Translations under genes and position numbers: made by a program
In this document: piece by piece, positions 26,784-36,545 of the stretch
Numbering within the stretch: position 1 is the first letter of the stretch
How the letters are laid out: every line of letters begins with the position of its first letter
Origin: Saccharopolyspora gloriosae
GTDB taxonomy: Bacteria; Actinomycetota; Actinomycetes; Mycobacteriales; Pseudonocardiaceae
Direction of reading: 5' to 3'
Length of the DNA stretch: 64,000 nucleotides
Assembly: GCF_014203325.1 (NCBI RefSeq)
Contig: NZ_JACHIV010000001.1
Location: 5,209,501 to 5,273,500, forward strand
Notes under the pieces: model-generated
What the model was told of the DNA's origin: nothing
The model's input: only the letters and a program-made list of their open reading frames with translations
Databases searched by the model: none

Positions 26784-26900
26784 GGCGGACCTCTTTTCGT
26801 TCCCGGTTGCTTCGTACTCGGCTCGCTCGTGCTGGGACGAGGCGAACCGTCCCAGCCTATGCGGTGTCGTCGCCGGTGCCGCCGCCGCCCGAAACGGCCC

Positions 26901-28544
26901 TCACCGCGGACCGGCGATCGCGTTGTGCCGCAAGGCCTTGTAGGCGAGCGCGTCGCACAGGGCCAGCCAGCTCGCCTCCACGATGCTGCCGTGCACGCCC
27001 ACCGTGGTCCACTCGTCGGTGCCGTCGCGGGATTCGACCAGCACCCGCGTCACCGCGTCGGTGCCGGAGGCGTCGGTGAGGATGCGGACCTTGTAGTCCA
27101 CCAGCTCCACCGAATCCAGCCACGGCAACCGCCCCACGAGCGCTTCGCGCAGCGCGGCGTCCAGCGCGTTCACCGGCCCGTTGCCCTCGGCGGTGGCGAT
27201 CACCCGGCTCCCGTCCACGTGCACCTTCACCGTCGCCTCCGACACGACCGTCCCGTCCGGGCGGTGGTCGAGCACCACCCGGTAGGACTCCAGGTCGAAC
27301 GGCGCGTCGGGCTCCCCCGCGTCCTGCTCGCCCGCGGCGGTGAGCTCGCGGCGCAGCAGCAGCTCCAGCGAGGCGTCGGAGGCTTCGAAGGACCAGCCGC
27401 GCGCCTCCAGCTCCTTGACCTTGCGCACCGCCGTGCCGACGGCCTCCGGCGACTCCGTGAGGTCCAGGCCGAGCTCGGCGCCCTTGAGCTCGAGGCTCGC
27501 CCGCCCGGCCATCTCGGTGACCAGCACGCGCATCGTGTTGCCCACGACGGCCGGGTCGAGGTGGTTGTAGAGCTCGGGATCCACTTTGATCGCGCTGGCG
27601 TGCAGCCCCGCCTTGTGCGCGAACGTCGACGAGCCCACGTAGGCCTGGTGGGTGTCGGGTGCGAGGTTCGCGATCTCGGTGAGCGCGTGCGAGACGCGGG
27701 TGAGCTCCCCGATGCCGCCGTCGGGCAGCACCGGCATGTCCAGCTTCGTCGCGAGGTTTCCGAGCACCGCGAACAGGTCGGCGTTGCCCGCGCGTTCCCC
27801 GTAGCCGTTCGCGGTGCACTGCACGTGGGTGGCGCCCGCCTGCACCGCCGCCACCGAGTTCGCCACCGCGCAGGCGGTGTCGTCCTGGCAGTGGATGCCG
27901 ACGCGGAACCCGGTGCGCGCGACGACCTCCCGCACGGTGTCGGCGAGCCCGGTGGGCAGCTGCCCGCCGTTGGTGTCGCAGAGCACGGCCACGTCGGCTC
28001 CGGCGGTCACCGCGGCCTCCAGCACCCGCAGCGCGCAGTCCGGGTCGTGGGCGTAGCCGTCGAAGAAGTGCTCGGCGTCGACGAACACCCGGCGGCCCTC
28101 CCCGACCAGGTAGCGCACCGTGTCGGCGACCATGGCGCGGTTCTCCTCGACGGTGGTGCGCAGCGCGCGCTCGATGTGCCTGCGGTCGGACTTGGCCACG
28201 AGCGTGACGACCGGGGCACCGGAGTCGACCAGCGCCCGCACCTGCGGGTCCTCGTGCGCCTGCGCGCCCGCCCGGCGGGTCGCGCCGAAGGCGACGAGCG
28301 CCGCGTGGCGCAGCTCCAGCTCACCGGCGGCGGCGCGGGCGAAGAACTCGGTGTCCTTCGGCAGCGCGCCGGGCCAGCCGCCTTCGATGAAGCCGACGCC
28401 GAGGGAGTCCAGCAGCCGGGCGACCGCGATCTTGTCGGGAACCGAGTAGGAGATCCCTTCCCGCTGGGCGCCGTCGCGCAGCGTGGTGTCGTAGACGTGG
28501 AAGTCGTCGCCCAGAGGGGTTCCGGCCGGGGTCGTGCGAGTCAC
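26901..28544 (-). CDS. cimA: (R)-citramalate synthase, isoleucine pathway
   Basis: Condenses pyruvate with acetyl-CoA to citramalate, a threonine-independent route to 2-oxobutyrate and isoleucine. The 547-residue protein has the catalytic barrel start VYDTTLRDGAQREGISYSV, FIEGGWPGALPKDTEFF, the HxH/metal region IHCQDDTACAVAN, VQCTANGYGERAGN, and a C-terminal LeuA-type regulatory dimer domain (residues 400-540). The GTG start at 28544 follows CAGGAGAG; length and motifs fit the long citramalate synthase class. The attenuator and the Ile-rich leader upstream support a role in isoleucine supply. It sits directly after leuB. Confidence 0.93.
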   Translation of the reverse strand: MTRTTPAGTPLGDDFHVYDTTLRDGAQREGISYSVPDKIAVARLLDSLGVGFIEGGWPGALPKDTEFFARAAAGELELRHAALVAFGATRRAGAQAHEDPQVRALVDSGAPVVTLVAKSDRRHIERALRTTVEENRAMVADTVRYLVGEGRRVFVDAEHFFDGYAHDPDCALRVLEAAVTAGADVAVLCDTNGGQLPTGLADTVREVVARTGFRVGIHCQDDTACAVANSVAAVQAGATHVQCTANGYGERAGNADLFAVLGNLATKLDMPVLPDGGIGELTRVSHALTEIANLAPDTHQAYVGSSTFAHKAGLHASAIKVDPELYNHLDPAVVGNTMRVLVTEMAGRASLELKGAELGLDLTESPEAVGTAVRKVKELEARGWSFEASDASLELLLRRELTAAGEQDAGEPDAPFDLESYRVVLDHRPDGTVVSEATVKVHVDGSRVIATAEGNGPVNALDAALREALVGRLPWLDSVELVDYKVRILTDASGTDAVTRVLVESRDGTDEWTTVGVHGSIVEASWLALCDALAYKALRHNAIAGPR

Positions 28545-28632
28545 TGGATCTCTCCTGTCGGCTTCGATGGCGATGCCTTCGCGGGGCGGTCGGCGATCGT
28601 CACCACGCTGCGTGGCGGGGTTTTCCGGGCAC

Positions 28633-28665
28633 AAAAAAGACCCCCCGCGAAATTGCGAGAGGTCT
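28633..28665 (-). terminator. Attenuator terminator of the cimA leader
   Basis: On the minus strand an imperfect stem AGACC...GGTCT (28638-28665) ends in TTTTTT (28633-28638). It lies between the leader peptide and cimA. Directly upstream a perfect 10-base hairpin (GCGCGCCGGG at 28666-28675 with CCCGGCGCGC at 28691-28700) overlaps the last codons and stop of the leader peptide, the arrangement expected for ribosome-mediated attenuation. Confidence 0.75.
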
Positions 28666-28687
28666 GCGCGCCGGGGGTGCGGAGTCG

Positions 28688-28717
28688 TCACCCGGCGCGC
28701 GGTCCAATAATGATCAT
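28688..28717 (-). CDS. cimA leader peptide with three consecutive Ile codons
   Basis: Nine-residue open frame MIIIGPRAG ending in TGA, about 145 nt upstream of cimA. Three successive isoleucine codons (ATC ATT ATT) follow the start. The last five codons lie in the left arm of a GC hairpin followed by a T-tailed terminator. A possible promoter (TTGTGG, 18 bp, TTCAAC) ends only a few nt before the ATG, so the message would be nearly leaderless. Regulation by isoleucyl-tRNA level is inferred from the codons and the pathway of the next gene. Confidence 0.7.
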   Translation of the reverse strand: MIIIGPRAG

Positions 28718-28839
28718 GGTGTTGAAGGCCACGACCGCATGCTGCCACAACCCGGCCGGCCGCCACCACCTGGGCGGACCGCCCCCGATCCGGACGACTC
28801 CGGCCGCGCGCCCAGGCGAACGAGCGGATCTCCGTTGGT

Positions 28840-28885
28840 CGTCCTGCCGGCGGCGAAGCCGCTGAGGTTCCACCACGCGGGCACC
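28840..28885 (-). repeat. Degenerate remnant of the palindromic element
   Basis: On the minus strand GTGGTGGAACCTCAGCGGC keeps the conserved 5' flank (GGTGGCGGAACCTCAG) and is followed by a short GCGGCTTCGCCGC hairpin in place of the full palindrome. It lies 100 nt after the leuB stop, beyond leuB's terminator. Confidence 0.55.
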
Positions 28886-28921
28886 CGCGCAGGCCGATCG
28901 AGGCCTCACCACGACGCAGAA

Positions 28922-28950
28922 CGGGCGCCTCCCCGAAGGGAAGGCGCCCG
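28922..28950 (-). terminator. Stem-loop terminator after leuB
   Basis: Arms CGGGCGCCTCCCC and GGGAAGGCGCCCG (one mismatch) with a GAA loop, 16 nt past the leuB stop on the minus strand. It separates leuB from the cimA leader. Confidence 0.75.
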
Positions 28951-28965
28951 CCGTGCGTGCGTGGA

Positions 28966-30009
28966 TCAGGCCTGCTGGGCCACCTCGCGGGAGGACACCA
29001 GCGCCGCCAGCCGGTCGCCGACGGCGAAGGTCGCCCCCGGCGCCGAGTGGTCGCGCGTCGCCAGATCGAAGGCCACGGAGGCCTCCACCCGGCGCGCCGC
29101 CTCGGTCTGCCCGACGTGGTCGAGCAGCAGCGCCACCGACAGCACCGCGGCCGTCGGGTCCGCCGACCCGTGCCCGGCGATGTCCGGCGCGCTGCCGTGC
29201 ACCGGCTCGAACATGCTCGGGTTGCGGCGGGTGGCGTCGATGTTGCCGCTCGCCGCCAGCCCGATGCCGCCGGTCACCGCGCCCGCCAGGTCGGTGATGA
29301 TGTCGCCGAACAGGTTGTCCGTGACGATCACGTCGAACCGGCTCGGGTCGGTCACCAGGTGGATCGTGGTGGCGTCCACGTGCTGGTAGGCCACCGTCAC
29401 GTCGGGGTGCTGCAGCGAGACCTCTTCGACCACGCGGGACCACAAGGAACCGGCGTGCGTGAGCACGTTGGTCTTGTGCACCAGCGTGAGGTGCTTGCGC
29501 GGCCGGGATGCGGCGCGGGCGAACGCGTCCCGCACGACCCGCTCCACGCCGAACGCCGTGTTGAGGCTGACCTCGGTGGCGATCTCGTGCGTGGTGTCCT
29601 TGCGCAGCAGACCGCCGTTGCCCGCGTAGGGGCCCTCGGTGCCTTCGCGCACCACCACCATGTCGATCTCGCCCGGGTCGTTGACCGGGCTCTTCACGCC
29701 CGGGTACAGCCGAGCGGGACGGAGATTGACGTGGTGGTCGAGCTCGAAGCGCAGCCGCAGCAGCAGCCCCCGCTCCAGGATCCCGCTGGGCACCGAGGGG
29801 TCGCCGACCGCACCGAGCAGGATCGCGTCGTGCTGGCGCAATTCGGTGAGCACCGATTCCGGTAGCAGCTCACCGGTCGCGTGCCAGCGCGCGGCTCCCA
29901 GGTCGTATCGAGTGATCTCGGTATCGGGAACGACCTCACCGAGCACCTTCAGCGCCTCGGCCACTACCTCCGGCCCGATCCCGTCACCGGGGATCACAGC
30001 GAGCCGCAT
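28966..30009 (-). CDS. leuB: 3-isopropylmalate dehydrogenase
   Basis: Oxidises and decarboxylates 3-isopropylmalate in leucine synthesis. The 347-residue enzyme starts [19 protein letters not shown] and has [35 protein letters not shown], the metal site [20 protein letters not shown] and [15 protein letters not shown]. The ATG at 30009 has GGGAGG with 7-nt spacing; an in-frame GTG at 30015 is possible. It is flanked by terminators on both sides, so it is probably expressed alone between serA and cimA. Confidence 0.96.
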   Translation of the reverse strand: MRLAVIPGDGIGPEVVAEALKVLGEVVPDTEITRYDLGAARWHATGELLPESVLTELRQHDAILLGAVGDPSVPSGILERGLLLRLRFELDHHVNLRPARLYPGVKSPVNDPGEIDMVVVREGTEGPYAGNGGLLRKDTTHEIATEVSLNTAFGVERVVRDAFARAASRPRKHLTLVHKTNVLTHAGSLWSRVVEEVSLQHPDVTVAYQHVDATTIHLVTDPSRFDVIVTDNLFGDIITDLAGAVTGGIGLAASGNIDATRRNPSMFEPVHGSAPDIAGHGSADPTAAVLSVALLLDHVGQTEAARRVEASVAFDLATRDHSAPGATFAVGDRLAALVSSREVAQQA

Positions 30010-30167
30010 GTACACACCTCCCGACTACCACCCCGAACCGCGGGGCTAGAACTGTTGCGCCGAAGGCTACCGGCAAGGCCACGCAGGCAGGCACGCCGGA
30101 CCCACCAAGTGGTCGAGGCTTCCCGATTGGCGGGACACCCGATCGGGTGACGCAGGTGAGCCGGGTC

Positions 30168-30208
30168 GCGAAAAGGGCCGCCCACAAGTGTGGGACGGCC
30201 CTTTTCGC
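30168..30208. terminator. Bidirectional terminator between serA and leuB
   Basis: Arms of about 18 nt beginning GCGAAAAGGGCCG and ending CGGCCCTTTTCGC around a short loop; the A- and T-rich base gives a U-tract on both strands. It closes serA transcription (stop at 30246) before the leuB promoter region. Confidence 0.85.
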
Positions 30209-30245
30209 AATCGCACCGGACCACGTCCGGCCGGAGATCAGCGGA

Positions 30246-31835
30246 TCACTCGAAGTCGACCGTCCGCACCGTGCGGGCGCCGACGGCCGCGCCGATCGGC
30301 TCCAGGACGCCGGCCTCGACCGGGCGGTCCACCCGCAGCAGCATGATCGCGTCGGAGCGCTCGGTCGTCTGGCTGACCGTGGCGGCCTCGATGTTCACGC
30401 CGACCTCGCCGAGCAGGGTGCCGACGGTGCCCATCACGCCGGGGCGGTCCGGGTACTCCAGCAGCAGCACGCTGCCCTCGGCCCGGAGGTCGAAGTGGCG
30501 GCCGTTGACCTCGATGAGCTTCTCCACCAGGTTCGCCCCGGACAGCGCGCCCGACACGACCGCGGTGCGCCCGTCGGCGAGACCGGCGCGCACCGAGACG
30601 ACGCTGCGGTGGTTCGGGCTCTCCGGCGTGGTCTTCACCTCGACCTCGACCCCGAGGTCCTCGGCCAGCTGCGGCGCGTTGACGAAGGTGACCTGGCTGT
30701 CCACGGCCCCGGAGAACACCCCGCGCAGCGCCGCGAGCTGCAGCACCGACACGTCCTCGTCGGCGAGCTCGCCGCGGGCCTCCACGGTCACCGAGGTCGG
30801 CGTCGTGCCCAGCACGGCCGCGAGCAGCTGGCCCAGCTTCTGGGTCAGCGGCAGGTACGGGCGCACCTCTTCGCCGACGGCACCGCCCTGCACGTTCACC
30901 GCGTCCGGGACGAAGTCGCCGCGCAGCGCCAGCAGCACCGAGCGGGCCACGTCGGTGCCCGCGCGGTCCTGCGCCTCGGCGGTGGAGGCGCCCAGGTGCG
31001 GGGTGGCCACGACGTTGTCCAGCTCGAACAGCGGGCTGGAGGTGGTGGGCTCGGTCTTGTAGACGTCGATGCCCGCGCCGCCGATGTGGCCGTTGCGGAT
31101 CGACTCGGCCAGCGCCTCCTCGTCGATGAGACCGCCGCGGGCGGCGTTGACGACGATCAGGCCCTTCTTGGCCTTCTTGAGCTCCTCCGCACCGATCAGG
31201 CCCAGCGTCTCGGCCGTCTTCGGCAGGTGGATGGAGAGCGCGTCGGCCCGCGCCAGCAGGTCTTCCAGGCTCACCAGCTCGATGCCCAGCTGCGCGGCGC
31301 GCGCGGCGGACACGTAGGGGTCGTAGGCGATGAGCTTGGTGCCGAAGGCGGCGATGCGCTGCGCGAACAGCTGGCCGATCTTGCCGAGGCCGACGACGCC
31401 GACGGTCTTGCCGTTGAGCTCGACGCCGCTGAAGGAGCTGCGCTTCCACTCCCCCGCCTTGAGGCTGGCGTCCGCGGCGGCCACGTTGCGGGCCACCGAC
31501 AGCAGCAGCGCGAGGGCGTGCTCGGCGGCGGAGACGATGTTGGAGGTGGGCGCGTTGACCACCATCACGCCGCGCTCGGTGGCGGCGGGCACCTCGACGT
31601 TGTCCAGGCCCACACCGGCGCGGGCGACGACCTTGAGCTTGCTCGTCGCGGACAGGACCTCGGCGTCGACCTTGGTCGCGGAGCGGACCAGCAGTGCGTC
31701 GGCGTCGGCGACGGCCGCGAGCAGGGCCGGCCGGTCCGTGCCGTCGACGTGGCGGATCTCGACCTCGTCTCCGAGCGCTTCGAGCACGGAGGGGGCCAGC
31801 TTCTCGGCGATCAGGACGACAGGACGATTGGTCAC
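30246..31835 (-). CDS. serA: D-3-phosphoglycerate dehydrogenase (long, ACT-containing type)
   Basis: First step of serine synthesis. The 529-residue enzyme shows VGLDNVEVPAATERGV, the NAD motif GVVGLGKIGQLFAQR, the conserved HLPKTAETLGLIG, NAARGGLIDEEAL and the catalytic histidine in ATPHLGASTAEAQ. The intervening ASB domain (about 310-450) and a C-terminal ACT domain (LEYPDRPGVMGTVGTLLGE) match the actinobacterial type, whose serine feedback acts through these domains. The GTG at 31835 begins VTNRPVVLIAEKL after GGAGCG. It sits within the branched-chain amino acid cluster, as Rv2996c does. Confidence 0.96.
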   Translation of the reverse strand: MTNRPVVLIAEKLAPSVLEALGDEVEIRHVDGTDRPALLAAVADADALLVRSATKVDAEVLSATSKLKVVARAGVGLDNVEVPAATERGVMVVNAPTSNIVSAAEHALALLLSVARNVAAADASLKAGEWKRSSFSGVELNGKTVGVVGLGKIGQLFAQRIAAFGTKLIAYDPYVSAARAAQLGIELVSLEDLLARADALSIHLPKTAETLGLIGAEELKKAKKGLIVVNAARGGLIDEEALAESIRNGHIGGAGIDVYKTEPTTSSPLFELDNVVATPHLGASTAEAQDRAGTDVARSVLLALRGDFVPDAVNVQGGAVGEEVRPYLPLTQKLGQLLAAVLGTTPTSVTVEARGELADEDVSVLQLAALRGVFSGAVDSQVTFVNAPQLAEDLGVEVEVKTTPESPNHRSVVSVRAGLADGRTAVVSGALSGANLVEKLIEVNGRHFDLRAEGSVLLLEYPDRPGVMGTVGTLLGEVGVNIEAATVSQTTERSDAIMLLRVDRPVEAGVLEPIGAAVGARTVRTVDFE

Positions 31836-32052
31836 GGGCGCGCTCCATTGAGAGGGATCACGGTCGTAGCAGGGCACGGCGTTGTACCCGGACGGTCAGG
31901 CAGTTTAACGGGAGATTGAGAACTCGTTCACAAGGGTGTGACGCATCCCAATCCCACTCCACGCCGTCCGGGGCTACCGGCAACGGTGTTCGACCGGATC
32001 GGAATAAGAAGGTGTTCTAGCAGCTCAGCCGCTTGATTGCGCGGTTAATTGA

Positions 32053-32325
32053 TCACGGTTCGTCGAACTCGCCATCCTTTGCTCCGGCGACGAAAGCGTC
32101 CCATTCCTCGGGAGTGAAAACGAGGACAGGGCCTTCGGGTTCGGCACCGTTGCGCATGCCGATGTAACCGTCGACGAAGGCGATCTCCACGCCGGGTTCG
32201 TCGTCGTCCTCGGTGCTGGTGATCCATTCCGCGTCGGTGAAGTCCAGCTTGTGCCGGATGTGCGCTTTGTCGTCCACCGGTGCGTCCACTGTCGTACTGG
32301 TCTCTTCGCTCACGCCGGGCACCAT
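32053..32325 (-). CDS. DUF397 domain protein
   Basis: A 90-residue acidic protein. Its C-terminus (GPVLVFTPEEWDAFVAGAKD then GEFD) is the typical end of DUF397, and a WI-S segment with FVDGYIGMRNG fits the domain start. DUF397 proteins are usually encoded beside a helix-turn-helix (XRE) regulator in streptomycetes, often in clusters that affect development. No such regulator is present here. ATG 32325 is used; GTG 32313 is an alternative. It lies just upstream of EamA's end, on the same strand. Confidence 0.75.
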   Translation of the reverse strand: MVPGVSEETSTTVDAPVDDKAHIRHKLDFTDAEWITSTEDDDEPGVEIAFVDGYIGMRNGAEPEGPVLVFTPEEWDAFVAGAKDGEFDEP

Positions 32326-32335
32326 ACCGCCGCCG

Positions 32336-33373
32336 TCACGCCCGCTCGATCGCGTGATCGGGTGTGGTCGGTGCTGCCGTGCGCTCGTCGGGTCGCTGCT
32401 CAGCGGGGGCGATCCCGCCTCCGCGCACGATCTCGGCCCGCGGGGCGGCCAGCGTCGCGACCGCGTTGGCGCCGACGATGACCACGATGGCGGCCCATTC
32501 CGGCCAGCCCGGCCGCTGCCCCAGCACCACGGCGCCGACCAGCGCGGCCAGCACCGGATTGACGCTCATGAACACCCCGAAGAACTGCGCGGGGACGCGG
32601 CGCAGCGCGAGCAGGTCGGCGAGGAAGGGCACCACCGACGACAGCACGCCCGCGACGACGGCGAAGCCGAGCGCCGCCGCCGTCGGCGGGTGGTGCACGA
32701 GCACCAGGGCACCGATCGGCAGGTATGCGACCGCGGAGACGGCCGCCGCGGCGGCCGAACCCTGCAGGCCGGGCACCCGGCGGCCGACGGTGCGGTTGAG
32801 CAGGATGTAGCAGCCCCAGCACACCGCCGCCAGCAGCGCCAGCGCGATGCCGGGGTAGTCGGTGCTCGGCTGCGGGCGGACGAGCACCACGACGGCCGCG
32901 GCGGCGGCGAGCGCGCAGCCGAGGTCGAGCAGCCGCCGGGACGCGATCAGCGCCACCGCCAGCGGCCCCAGGAATTCCAGCGTGACGGCGAGGCCCAGGC
33001 CGATGCGGTCGATCGCGGTGTAGAGCGACAGGTTCATCGTGGCGAACACCCCGGCCAGGCCCAGCACGGGCCACCACTGGCGGGCGGTGAACGAGCGGAA
33101 CCGGGGCCGCCCGGCCAGCAGCAGCACGATGCCCGCCACCCACTGGCGCACGGCGACCACGCCCGCCGGGCCGATCACCGGGAACGCCAGCGCCCCGGTC
33201 GCCGCCCCGAGCTGGTTGGACAGCCCGCCGCCCAGCATCAGGGCCATCCCGGCGCCCCGGCCGGTGGTCCCGGTTCCCTGCGCACCGGTGCCCGCCGCGT
33301 CGCTCACCGCGGCGGTCTCCGGTCCGGCGATTCCCATCGTGGCGGGGATTCCCGCCCGCTCCGCTCCCGTCAT
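32336..33373 (-). CDS. EamA-family permease (RhtA-like)
   Basis: A multi-spanning membrane transporter of the drug/metabolite superfamily, about 345 residues with ten predicted helices in two EamA repeats. Visible features are GALAFPVIGPAGVVAVRQ, MNLSLYTAIDRIGLGLAVTL, LAAVCWGCYILLNRTVGRR and FMSVNPVLAALVGAVVLGQ. RhtA-type members export threonine and homoserine, so export of an amino acid is plausible next to amino acid synthesis genes. The start is uncertain (ATG 33373 or ATG 33397). It is divergent from the LysR gene, which may control it. Confidence 0.85.
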   Translation of the reverse strand: MTGAERAGIPATMGIAGPETAAVSDAAGTGAQGTGTTGRGAGMALMLGGGLSNQLGAATGALAFPVIGPAGVVAVRQWVAGIVLLLAGRPRFRSFTARQWWPVLGLAGVFATMNLSLYTAIDRIGLGLAVTLEFLGPLAVALIASRRLLDLGCALAAAAAVVVLVRPQPSTDYPGIALALLAAVCWGCYILLNRTVGRRVPGLQGSAAAAAVSAVAYLPIGALVLVHHPPTAAALGFAVVAGVLSSVVPFLADLLALRRVPAQFFGVFMSVNPVLAALVGAVVLGQRPGWPEWAAIVVIVGANAVATLAAPRAEIVRGGGIAPAEQRPDERTAAPTTPDHAIERA

Positions 33374-33442
33374 GGTCCCGAGAATCGGGGTCGGCATCGG
33401 CCGCGCAAAATGCGTCGGCGGCCCCGGCCATACGCTGGAGTC

Positions 33443-34303
33443 ATGGATGTGGAGCTGCGGCACCTGCGGTGCCTGGTCGCGATCGTGGACACCGGCACGT
33501 TCACCGACGCCGCGATCGAGCTGGGCGTCTCGCAGGCGGCGGTCTCGCGCACGGTGCTGGCGCTGGAGCGCGCGCTCGGCGTGCGGCTGCTGCACCGGAC
33601 GAGCCGCACCTGCACTCCGACCACGGCGGGCGTGCAGGTGCTCGCCCGCGCCCGGCACCTGCTCGCCGAAGTCGACGACCTCGTCCGCGAGGCCACCACC
33701 GGGCACACGCGGTTGCGGCTGGGGCACGCCTGGTCGGCGATGGGCGGGCACACCAACGAGTTCCAGCGCCGCTGGGCGGACCGCCACCCCGACGTCGAGC
33801 TCCACCTGGTCCGCACCAACACGCAGACCGGCGGCCTCGCCGAAGGGGCGTGCGACCTGGCGGTGGTGCGCGTGGGGATCGACGCCCACCGCTACGACCA
33901 CGCCACCGTCGGCCACGAACGCCGCTACTGCGCGCTGGCCGCCGACGATCCGTGGGCGCGCCGCCGTTCCTTGACGCTGGACGAGATCCGGCAGCGCGTC
34001 CTGGCCGTCGACCACCGCACCGGCACCACCACCACCGACCTGTGGCCGCCGCAGGACCGCCCCGAACTGGAACGCACACCGGACATCGACGACTGGCTGG
34101 CCGCGATCTCCACCGGCCGCTGCGTGGGCATCACCCCGCAGAGCACCCTCACCCAGTACCGCCGCGACGGCATCGTCTACCGCCTCGTCCGGGACGCCGA
34201 CCCCGTTCCCGTCCACCTGATCTGGCGCCGCCACGACCCGCACCCCGCGACCTCCGCCGCAGTAGCCCTCCTCACGGAGCTCTACGCCGAGGCGGTTCGT
34301 TGA
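33443..34303 (+). CDS. LysR-family transcriptional regulator
   Basis: A 286-residue LysR regulator. Residues 1-62 form the winged helix (ELRHLRCLVAIVDTGTFTD, LGVSQAAVSRTVLALERALG, LLHRTSR). The effector domain follows from about residue 90. It is divergent from the EamA permease across a 69-bp gap, the usual arrangement for LysR regulators that control an adjacent exporter in response to its substrate. The ATG at 33443 gives the normal N-terminus. Repeat R6 lies after its stop. Confidence 0.9.
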   Translation: MDVELRHLRCLVAIVDTGTFTDAAIELGVSQAAVSRTVLALERALGVRLLHRTSRTCTPTTAGVQVLARARHLLAEVDDLVREATTGHTRLRLGHAWSAMGGHTNEFQRRWADRHPDVELHLVRTNTQTGGLAEGACDLAVVRVGIDAHRYDHATVGHERRYCALAADDPWARRRSLTLDEIRQRVLAVDHRTGTTTTDLWPPQDRPELERTPDIDDWLAAISTGRCVGITPQSTLTQYRRDGIVYRLVRDADPVPVHLIWRRHDPHPATSAAVALLTELYAEAVR

Positions 34304-34321
34304 CTGCTTCCACGGCTCGTT

Positions 34322-34615
34322 CTGCTTTGGTGTCCGGGTAGCGGAACCTCAGCGTCCTTCTCGCTGCGGGATCTTTTTCCCAAGTGGCTCCGCCACGAGG
34401 AAAAAAGCTGTCCTCGCGAGAAGAACGCTGAGAACCCGCCGGTGAGCGGCTTTTCGACGTGGGCTATTCGCTTCGCGAATACAGGCACGGCCTACGGCCG
34501 CAAGGCAGGCTGGCTTCGCCGCCCACTGCACGGCTACGCCGCGGGGCAAGCGTGGCTTTGCCCGCCCACTGCACGGCTTCGCCGCCCAACTGCACGGCTT
34601 CGCCGTGGCGCGAGT
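34322..34615 (+). repeat. Palindromic 3'-end element, copy R6 (type B tail)
   Basis: Palindrome at 34348-34432, starting 45 nt after the LysR stop. Outer arms CGTCCTTCTC/GAGAAGAACG have one C-A mismatch. The inner stem is also half-changed (TTTTTCCC against GGAAAAAA), so it looks like an intermediate between the T5C3 and T6C2 forms. The tail has TATTCGC/GCGAATA and several GGCTTCGCC/GGCTACGCC mini-hairpins. Confidence 0.88.
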
Positions 34616-34780
34616 TTCGGGTGCAGGGGGCAGTGAACCCGGCATTCCATGCACCACGGCAACCACACGTCCAAACCCGGGAAGGCTCTGAAACCCGACG
34701 CCACACGCCAAGCCGAGCGAGACTCCAAAGCCGTCCCCCACGGCAAGTCGAACCCGGCTCGAAAGCCGTTCCGGACGACG

Positions 34781-34817
34781 AAGGCCCGGTGATCCCTTGT
34801 GGGGATCGCCGGGCCTT
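34781..34817. terminator. Stem-loop terminator after ilvC
   Basis: Arms AAGGCCCGGTGATCCC and GGGGATCGCCGGGCCTT (one mismatch) around TTGT. It lies 54 nt past the ilvC stop on the minus strand, in the convergent gap with the LysR gene. Confidence 0.75.
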
Positions 34818-34870
34818 GATCGCGGACGTCACCGATCAGATGACTCCGCGAAGTCGTCGTTCGCGAACGC

Positions 34871-36031
<1,161 letters not shown>

Positions 36032-36538
36032 TCAGCGGACCGCGGTGGCGGTGATGGAGCGGGGGCCGCGGCCGATGGCGATCGACCCGGACTGCACCAT
36101 CTCCCGCACACCGTAGGGCTCCAGCATGCGCAGCAGCGCGTTGAGCTTCTCGCCGTCGCCGGTGGCCTCCACGGTCAGCGCCTCCGGGGAGACGTCGACG
36201 ACCTTGGCCCGGAACAGCTGCACGGTTTCGAGGACCTGGCTGCGCACCGAGGCGTCCGCGCGGACCTTCACCAGCAGCAGTTCGCGCTGCACCGCGACCT
36301 CCGGTTCCAGCTCCACGATCTTGATCACGTTGACCAGCTTGTTGAGCTGCTTGGTGACCTGTTCGAGGGGCTGGTCGCTGACGGCGACCACGATCGTCAT
36401 CCGGGAGATCTCCGGGTGCTCGGTCGGCCCGACGGCCAGTGACTCGATGTTGAAGCTGCGGCGCGAGAACAGTCCCGAGACGCGGGCGAGCGCACCCGGC
36501 ACGTTCTCCACCAGCACGCTGAGCGTGTGTCGGCTCAT
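36032..36538 (-). CDS. ilvN: Acetolactate synthase small (regulatory) subunit
   Basis: Regulatory ACT-domain subunit of acetohydroxyacid synthase; it activates the catalytic subunit and confers valine feedback inhibition. The 168-residue protein starts SRHTLSVLVENVPGALARVS and has SLAVGPTEHPEISRMTIVV and a C-terminal ACT-like half (TVEATGDGEKLNALLRML). The start codon is 8 nt past the ilvB stop, so it is translated with ilvB. Confidence 0.96.
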   Translation of the reverse strand: MSRHTLSVLVENVPGALARVSGLFSRRSFNIESLAVGPTEHPEISRMTIVVAVSDQPLEQVTKQLNKLVNVIKIVELEPEVAVQRELLLVKVRADASVRSQVLETVQLFRAKVVDVSPEALTVEATGDGEKLNALLRMLEPYGVREMVQSGSIAIGRGPRSITATAVR

Positions 36539-36545
36539 CGGTGGG

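Noticed and set aside
28688-29443. A 251-codon frame whose last nine codons are the cimA leader.
   Set aside because: The long version runs antisense-frame through leuB and has no homology; only the nine-codon end is supported by the hairpin and promoter context.
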